Positions 33,198 to 35,080 of a DNA stretch of 35,080 nucleotides are shown here, one piece after another; position 1 is the stretch's first letter, and every line of letters begins with the position of its first letter. Source of the DNA: Clostridia bacterium (lineage in GTDB: Bacteria > Bacillota > Clostridia > RGIG6154); the NCBI GenBank assembly GCA_017626145.1, contig JAGAJK010000021.1:1-35080 (forward strand), written 5' to 3'. The position numbers and the translations under genes are program-made. Under the pieces are notes generated by a model. That model worked only from the letters and a program-made list of their open reading frames with translations. It had not been told where the DNA came from and did no database searches.

Positions 33198-33211
33198 AAC
33201 TGACAAATTTG

Positions 33212-33240
33212 CCGTCCATTGAAAAATGGGCGGGTTTTTT
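33212..33240 (+). terminator. Terminator after the 7TM-LuxR gene
   Basis: CCGTCCATT, GAAA tetraloop, AATGGGCGG (9-bp stem with one G-T pair), then six T at 33235-33240. Confidence 0.85.
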
Positions 33241-33305
33241 ACTGTATATGAAACTTTGTTCCTATACAGTAAAAACTTTGATTATATTGCCGTGCAAATT
33301 TTTTT

Positions 33306-33361
33306 GAAAAGCGATATTGCTCCGCACTTCCGCCGCAGGCGGTGCGGCAAAGCCGCTTTTC
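33306..33361. repeat. GC-rich multi-part stem-loop in non-coding DNA
   Basis: Outer arms GAAAAGCG (33306-33313) and CGCTTTTC (33354-33361). Inner arms CCGCA (33322-33326)/TGCGG (33343-33347) and CCGCC (33330-33334)/GGCGG (33338-33342) with loop GCA. Base composition differs sharply from the AT-rich surroundings. It could be a structured RNA or a small insertion-type repeat. Confidence 0.55.
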
Positions 33362-33381
33362 TTGGCGTAAAATCAGGCATG

Positions 33382-33465
33382 GTAGCCCTGGGTCTACCCC
33401 CTAAAATTCCATAAAGTAGCCCTAAGTCCACCCCCTCAAATCAGCAAAAGTAGCCTTAGGGCTAA
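33382..33465. repeat. 34-bp-period tandem repeat, about 2.4 copies
   Basis: Copies start at 33382, 33416 and 33450, exactly 34 bases apart. The first two share GTAGCCCT..GTC.ACCCCCT.AAAT; the third is GTAGCCTTAGGGCTA and ends early. No ribosome site or frame covers it. Part of the gene-free stretch 33241-33605. Confidence 0.75.
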
Positions 33466-33502
33466 TATACAAAATTAATGTTTTTAAGTAAAATTATATT
33501 AT

Positions 33503-33561
33503 AAAAAAGTCACTATTGTGACTGTCGTTCGCACAGCTCACTTCCATAAGTAGACTTTTTT
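33503..33561 (+). promoter_or_regulatory. Terminator-like structured leader upstream of the zinc-ribbon genes
   Basis: AAAAAAGTC (33503-33511) can pair with GACTTTTTT (33553-33561), enclosing AGTCAC/GTGACT and CTGT/ACAG arms. The inner AGTCAC..GTGACT hairpin would compete with the outer pairing. It stands 45 bases before the next gene's start, so it may act as an attenuator; no promoter upstream is convincing. Confidence 0.4.
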
Positions 33562-33605
33562 GTAATTTAGTAAATTGCTAAAAGATAACCAAAGGAGGTA
33601 GTACG

Positions 33606-33968
33606 ATGCTTAGTCCAATAACAAAAAAATACACAGACGAATCGTCAATGAAACAGTTTAAGTTTGTTTTCTATTGCGACTGTTGCGGTAAGGCAATCCA
33701 AACACAGGCTTATGACTTCAACAGTGCTTTTGCACAAAAAACTTTTCTGTCCAATGATGAAAAAGAAGCTCGTGCAATCATTTATGCAAATGAACATGCG
33801 GCAGCATATGAGCGCGCAAACAACGAAGTAAGGCTAAACTTAAACCGTTGCGAAATATGTGGGGATATGATTTGCGAGGATTGCTCCGTATATTCAGACG
33901 AGCTTGGTGGCGGAGTTTGCTGCACAAAATGTGCTGAGGCAAACAACGAGATAAAAATCGCAAAATAA
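33606..33968 (+). CDS. Small cysteine-rich zinc-ribbon protein
   Basis: 120 residues with two Cys clusters: CDCC (about residues 24-27) and C-x2-C, C-x2-C, C-x2-C near the C-terminus (CEICGDMICEDC ... CCTKC, about 82-108), typical of one or two zinc ribbons. A central helical segment is rich in Ala and Glu. No signal or membrane segment. AAAGGAGGT lies six bases before the ATG. The next gene, also a zinc-ribbon protein, starts 32 bases after its stop, so they are probably one operon. No family function recognised. Confidence 0.75.
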   Translation: MLSPITKKYTDESSMKQFKFVFYCDCCGKAIQTQAYDFNSAFAQKTFLSNDEKEARAIIYANEHAAAYERANNEVRLNLNRCEICGDMICEDCSVYSDELGGGVCCTKCAEANNEIKIAK

Positions 33969-34000
33969 GTACTCTACCATTATGAAGGGAGGTAAATTCC

Positions 34001-35080
34001 ATGGATGTGGTACAAAATTATAAATGTCCTTGTTGTACGGCGCCTTTAGTGTTTAATGCCGTAACGCAGAACTTAACATGTGAATCATGCGATAATACTT
34101 TCCCACTTGAAACGATGCAGCAAATGACAGAAGGCTCTGCCGATTCCGGTGGCACATCAAAATACGATTGGGAAAGCTATACGCCAAGAAATTATGAAGA
34201 TACAAACGAGGTTACTCTTTCAAATTATTCATGCCCCTCCTGTGGAGCAGAAATTCAGGGCGATGATACACTTGGCTCCACAGTTTGTCCTTATTGCGGT
34301 AACTCCACTATTGTCAAAGGACAATTTGAAGGAACACTAAAGCCTGATTACATAATTCCGTTTAAGCTAAATAAAAAAGCTGCAATAGAGGCTTTTGAGG
34401 GTGATTTCAAAAATGCACCGTTTTTGCCCGATGAATTTAAGAATAAAAGAAAAATTGAAGAGATGGCAGGCGTATATGTTCCGTTCTGGATGTTTGATTG
34501 CGACTGTGATGCGGCGGTAAGCTACAATGCAGAAAGGGTAACTGCATGGAGCGATTCGAACTACAATTACACCAAAACAGATTATTATAAACTGTTCAGA
34601 AGCGGTTCTATTGGATTTGCAAATATTCCTGTTGACGGTTCAAAGAAAGCGGATGATACCTATATGGAAGCCGTCGAGCCGTTTAACTATGAAGATGCCG
34701 TTGAATTTAGCGGAGCTTATCTTTCGGGATACTTAGCTGATAAATATGATGTATCGGCTGAAGAAAGTATTGAACGAGCAAATGAGCGAGTTGAAAATTC
34801 AACTGTTGAGGCTTTTAATGATACGACAAACCGTTACACAGCAGTAATTCCCGAAAACTCAAGGGTAAGCTTTTCAAACGGTAAGATAAGGTACTCTCTC
34901 CTTCCTGTATGGATGCTCAACATTAAGTATATGGATAAAATGTATAAATTTGCTATTAACGGACAAACAGGAAAAGTCGTTGGTGAATATCCTGTTGATA
35001 ACAGCAAAAAGTGGAAGTATTTTTGGAAGATTGCAGGCATTGCATATGTAGCAGCCGCCGCTATTGGCTGGATGCTTTTG
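34001..35080 (+). CDS. TFIIB-type zinc-ribbon membrane protein (C-terminus beyond window)
   Basis: 360 codons are visible without a stop. Two N-terminal zinc ribbons: C9-x2-C12 with C27-x2-C30, and CPSCG with CPYCG (about residues 78-100). A mixed domain follows (KPDYIIPFKLNKKAAIEAF, AGVYVPFWMFDCDCDA, YSLLPVWMLNIKYMDKMYKF), then a membrane helix beginning at about 345 (KIAGIAYVAAAAIGWMLL) at the window edge. This matches Firmicutes proteins annotated as zinc-ribbon or TFIIB-type zinc-ribbon-containing membrane proteins; their job is unknown. The start at 34001 has GGGAGG eight bases upstream. Partial only because of the window. Confidence 0.8.
   Translation, partial: MDVVQNYKCPCCTAPLVFNAVTQNLTCESCDNTFPLETMQQMTEGSADSGGTSKYDWESYTPRNYEDTNEVTLSNYSCPSCGAEIQGDDTLGSTVCPYCGNSTIVKGQFEGTLKPDYIIPFKLNKKAAIEAFEGDFKNAPFLPDEFKNKRKIEEMAGVYVPFWMFDCDCDAAVSYNAERVTAWSDSNYNYTKTDYYKLFRSGSIGFANIPVDGSKKADDTYMEAVEPFNYEDAVEFSGAYLSGYLADKYDVSAEESIERANERVENSTVEAFNDTTNRYTAVIPENSRVSFSNGKIRYSLLPVWMLNIKYMDKMYKFAINGQTGKVVGEYPVDNSKKWKYFWKIAGIAYVAAAAIGWMLL

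Noticed and set aside
33382-33465. Regular 34-bp spacing suggested a CRISPR array
   Set aside because: Only 2.4 copies, the similarity extends through the whole period so there are no distinct spacers, and no cas genes are in the window.

Overview
The window looks like a chromosomal segment of a low-GC Gram-positive anaerobe, most likely a gut-type Clostridia (Oscillospirales/Ruminococcaceae-like). The basis is AT-rich DNA, strong AGGAGG ribosome sites, SigA-type TTGACA/TATAAT promoters, a GlpP glycerol antiterminator, lipoproteins with no outer-membrane genes, and Firmicutes-type families (OPT transporter with PqqD partner, TM2, zinc-ribbon membrane proteins). The genus is inference.

Layout. 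(1) 1-2500: one end of an integrative element: a tyrosine integrase (cut by the window edge), an excisionase, a divergent XRE regulator and a SAM methyltransferase. It abuts the 3' end of guaA, a known integration hot spot. (2) 2501-7061: housekeeping genes on the minus strand: a GMP synthase consisting only of the ATP-pyrophosphatase part, a PHP-family phosphoesterase, a possible 34-residue membrane peptide, and an OPT transporter translationally coupled to a PqqD-like protein. (3) 7083-20725: the most unusual region, an apparent ten-gene minus-strand operon of about 13.5 kb, starting at a perfect-consensus promoter (20697-20725) and ending at a terminator (7083-7113). In transcription order it encodes a lipoprotein with a weak vWA-like look, a four-helix membrane protein, a tubulin/FtsZ-like GTPase broken by a one-base frameshift next to its GGTGASG motif, a 1124-residue protein with an actin/Hsp70-type ATPase domain, a signal-peptide/TM/coiled-coil protein, two similar three-TM proteins with long helical tails, a TM2-domain protein, a zinc-ribbon protein with a degenerate beta-lactamase-like domain, and a serine hydrolase with intact catalytic motifs. 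A tubulin homologue and an actin-fold ATPase in one operon with membrane-anchored coiled-coil proteins suggests a membrane-linked cytoskeletal or envelope-remodelling machine that I cannot match to a named system.

(4) 20866-25564: a glycerol-3-phosphate oxidation operon (GlpA-like dehydrogenase, FAD oxidoreductase, DUF1667 protein, GlpP, HAD phosphatase). Its leader carries an intrinsic terminator, so GlpP probably controls its own operon by antitermination. (5) 25592-31550: a complete type I restriction-modification operon (hsdM-hsdS-hsdR) transcribed divergently from glp; HsdS has TAEL-type linker repeats like those that set recognition-site spacing in EcoR124-family enzymes. (6) 31882-33240: a small XRE regulator followed by a seven-TM protein with a LuxR-type HTH. 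(7) 33241-35080: a non-coding stretch with a GC-rich stem-loop and a 34-bp-period tandem repeat, then two cysteine-rich zinc-ribbon proteins, the second running off the right edge.
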